Assembly: GCA_945938055.1 (NCBI GenBank)
Contig: CAMEUH010000042.1
Coordinates: 1-13,783 of the forward strand
DNA: 13,783 nt
Origin: an uncultured Eubacteriaceae bacterium
Lineage (GTDB): Bacteria; Bacillota; Clostridia; Lachnospirales; Lachnospiraceae
Direction of reading: 5' to 3'
Position 1 is the stretch's first letter; each line of letters starts with the position of its first letter. Below are positions 12,407 to 13,783 of this stretch, piece after piece. Both the position numbers and the translations under genes were made by a program. Under the pieces are notes generated by a model. It saw only the letters and a list, made by a program, of their open reading frames with translations. It was not told the DNA's origin and searched no databases.

Positions 12407-13705
12407 ATGAAACCGTCAGGAATTGGGGGACAGGCTGTCATTGAAGGAATCATGATGAAGAATAAGAATCGTTATTCTATCGCAGTACGAAAACCGGACA
12501 ATGAAATAGAGGTCGTAGTTAGAAAATACAATAACCTGTCTAAAAGAATAAAAATATTGAGACTTCCGATTATCCGGGGTGTGTTTAATTTTATTGATTC
12601 ACTCATTATAGGAATGTCAACGCTGACTTATTCAGCAAGTTTTTACGAAGATCCGCAGGAACAGGCTCCGACACCGGCAGACAAGGTGGCGAGAAGTTTG
12701 TTTAAGGACAAGCTGGATTCCATTGTAATGGCATTAACCATTATTGTGGCAATTGCACTGGCACTTGGATTATTTATGGCATTGCCGTTTTATTTGTCCA
12801 GACTGCTGTCCAGGTTTATTGTGTCGGATACGCTTCTGGATTGGTTTGAGGGGCTGATTCGTCTGGCTATTTTTCTTTCCTATGTAACGGCAATTTCGTT
12901 AATGAATGATATTAAGCGTGTGTATATGTACCATGGCGCAGAACATAAATGTATCAACTGTATTGAAAATGGTCTGGAGCTGAATGTAAAGAACGTAAGG
13001 GCAAGTTCCCGACTGCACAGAAGATGCGGAACCAGTTTTATGCTGTTTGTAATGTTTGTCAGTATTATACTGTTTATGTTTATTAAAACGGATGATCCGG
13101 TCAGACAGATGGTTTATCGTCTGCTTCTGGTTCCGGTTGTGGCAGGAATTTCTTATGAAATATTAAAGCTTGCCGGACGTTCCAATAATTTTCTCATGAA
13201 GATTATCAGTGCTCCGGGGCTGCTTTTACAGAAACTTACCACAAAAGAGCCGGATGATGACATGATAGAGGTTGCCATTGCTGCGGTGGAAGCAGTATTT
13301 GACTGGCGCGAGTTTCGTTCTGTTTATGATGATGACGATGAAGATGCGTTTGAATTTATTGATGATGACGATGATGTACCGGAATATGTGGAAACTTTTG
13401 GAGCAGCAGGAAATGCAATGATGGAAGGTGTTTCAGAAAGTACCATGGAAGAGTTTGTGAAGGCCGGAATGCAGGAAGAACTCTATGAGCAGCAGACCTT
13501 GTTTGAAGAAGGTGTGCCGGAGCAGGGAGTCATGCCGGAGCAGGAATTCGTGCCGGAACAGATGGAAATGCCGGAGCAGGGAGTCATGCAGGACCAGATT
13601 GTTTATCATAATGAAGAAATGTATCAGGAAGCATATAACGGACAGGAACAATATGTCCAGACCAGTCTGTTTGATGAAGAGTATGTACCGGGAGACCAGC
13701 AATGA
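12407..13705 (+). CDS. DUF1385 (YqhQ-like) membrane protein with a long acidic, repeat-bearing C-terminal tail
   Basis: This 432-residue protein starts with GIGGQAVIEGIMMK, the DUF1385 N-terminal signature. Hydrophobic segments lie at about 53-75, 104-130, 145-165, 208-228 and 238-262. Between the third and fourth is the hallmark YHGAEHKCINCIENG, then ASSRLHRRCGTSF. The biochemical role is unknown; in Firmicutes the gene commonly sits near rpmE, prmC and prfA. The conserved part ends near residue 300 (DDDMIEVAIAAVEAVFDWRE), close to the usual family length. A tail of about 130 residues follows: two aspartate runs (about 308-325) and then Met/Gln/Glu/Pro-rich repeats including PEQGVM twice. 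The tail has two QxxLF pentapeptides, residues 362-366 and 418-422. GTGGTGA precedes the ATG. The stop overlaps the next start by 4 bp (ATGA). Confidence 0.9.
   Translation: MKPSGIGGQAVIEGIMMKNKNRYSIAVRKPDNEIEVVVRKYNNLSKRIKILRLPIIRGVFNFIDSLIIGMSTLTYSASFYEDPQEQAPTPADKVARSLFKDKLDSIVMALTIIVAIALALGLFMALPFYLSRLLSRFIVSDTLLDWFEGLIRLAIFLSYVTAISLMNDIKRVYMYHGAEHKCINCIENGLELNVKNVRASSRLHRRCGTSFMLFVMFVSIILFMFIKTDDPVRQMVYRLLLVPVVAGISYEILKLAGRSNNFLMKIISAPGLLLQKLTTKEPDDDMIEVAIAAVEAVFDWREFRSVYDDDDEDAFEFIDDDDDVPEYVETFGAAGNAMMEGVSESTMEEFVKAGMQEELYEQQTLFEEGVPEQGVMPEQEFVPEQMEMPEQGVMQDQIVYHNEEMYQEAYNGQEQYVQTSLFDEEYVPGDQQ
13515..13589 (+). repeat. 21 bp direct repeat in the DUF1385 tail
   Basis: The 21 bases at 13515-13535 recur exactly at 13569-13589, an offset of 54 bp (18 codons). 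Each copy encodes PEQGVM, and further degenerate PEQ units lie between. The offset keeps the reading frame, so repeat expansion or contraction would change the tail length without breaking the gene. Confidence 0.85.
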
Positions 13706-13767
13706 GAACCTATGCACAGGTATTAAAAGAAGGAAGAAAAATACTTCTTCAAAAGACAGTCTTATAA
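13702..13767 (+). pseudogene. Possible 5' fragment of prmC, interrupted after 21 codons at the window end
   Basis: An ATG overlaps the DUF1385 stop (ATGA, 13702-13705) and encodes MRTYAQVLKEGRKILLQKTV before TAA at 13765-13767. The first 17 residues resemble the N-terminus of PrmC, the methyltransferase that modifies the Gln of the GGQ motif in release factors. prmC is the expected next gene after DUF1385 in relatives. A full PrmC is about 280 residues, so the gene is truncated, frameshifted, or affected by sequence error near the end. Only 16 bases follow the stop. One alternative frame reads KDSLI near the break, which could be the expected continuation, but the residues after it do not fit. 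It could also be a chance short frame. Confidence 0.4.
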
Positions 13768-13783
13768 GGAAAAAGCTCTTTTT

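Noticed and set aside
13725..13783. Intrinsic terminator at the window end (GAAG/CTTC and AAAAAGCTCTTTTT)
   Set aside because: The first stem is only 4-6 bp with no T-run. The second would need a 2 nt loop and has no stable stem. It looks like A/T-rich coincidence near the sequence end.

Overview
The window looks like a chromosomal housekeeping segment from a low-GC Gram-positive of class Clostridia, most probably a Lachnospiraceae-type gut anaerobe. The basis is the gene families (ECF S component beside coaX-coaBC, DUF4342, DUF4364, rho-rpmE-DUF1385), A-rich codon usage, strong AGGAGG-type ribosome sites and SigA-like promoters. No species can be named from the sequence. I see no phage, IS element, CRISPR array, tRNA or rRNA gene.

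Layout. (1) 1-1151: 3' end of a ROK-family sugar kinase/regulator, then a DUF1653 protein with its own promoter. (2) 1199-1978, minus: an XRE regulator fused to a membrane domain, divergent from the next operon. (3) 2182-4899: a CoA-supply operon with an ECF transporter S component (probably pantothenate), type III pantothenate kinase (coaX) and the bifunctional CoaBC flavoprotein. Together these take pantothenate from outside the cell to 4'-phosphopantetheine. (4) 5050-7604: a membrane-anchored UBA-like DUF4342 protein followed by an OmpR-type response regulator and a sensor kinase. (5) 7606-10215, minus: malic enzyme, a YhcC/YtqA-type radical SAM protein and a DUF4364 winged-helix-like protein, packed with 1 and 17 nt gaps. 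(6) 10420-13705: rho, rpmE (zinc-type L31) and a DUF1385 membrane protein with an unusual acidic, Q/E/P-rich tail. (7) 13702-13783: a start that looks like prmC but hits a stop after 21 codons at the window end.

The coding content is ordinary; the more interesting signals are mostly regulatory. They include a two-layer RNA fold in the rpmE leader whose pairing should depend on which promoter made the transcript, and a 7-4-7 direct repeat of PhoB/OmpR-box type upstream of the two-component operon. There are also repeated TGATA/TATCA half-sites over the malic enzyme promoter, a dyad on the CoA-operon promoter, and a possible attenuator between the transporter gene and coaX. At protein level, the DUF1385 tail carries two pentapeptides (QQTLF, QTSLF) that resemble the DNA sliding-clamp binding motif. 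No complete novel multi-gene system can be claimed.
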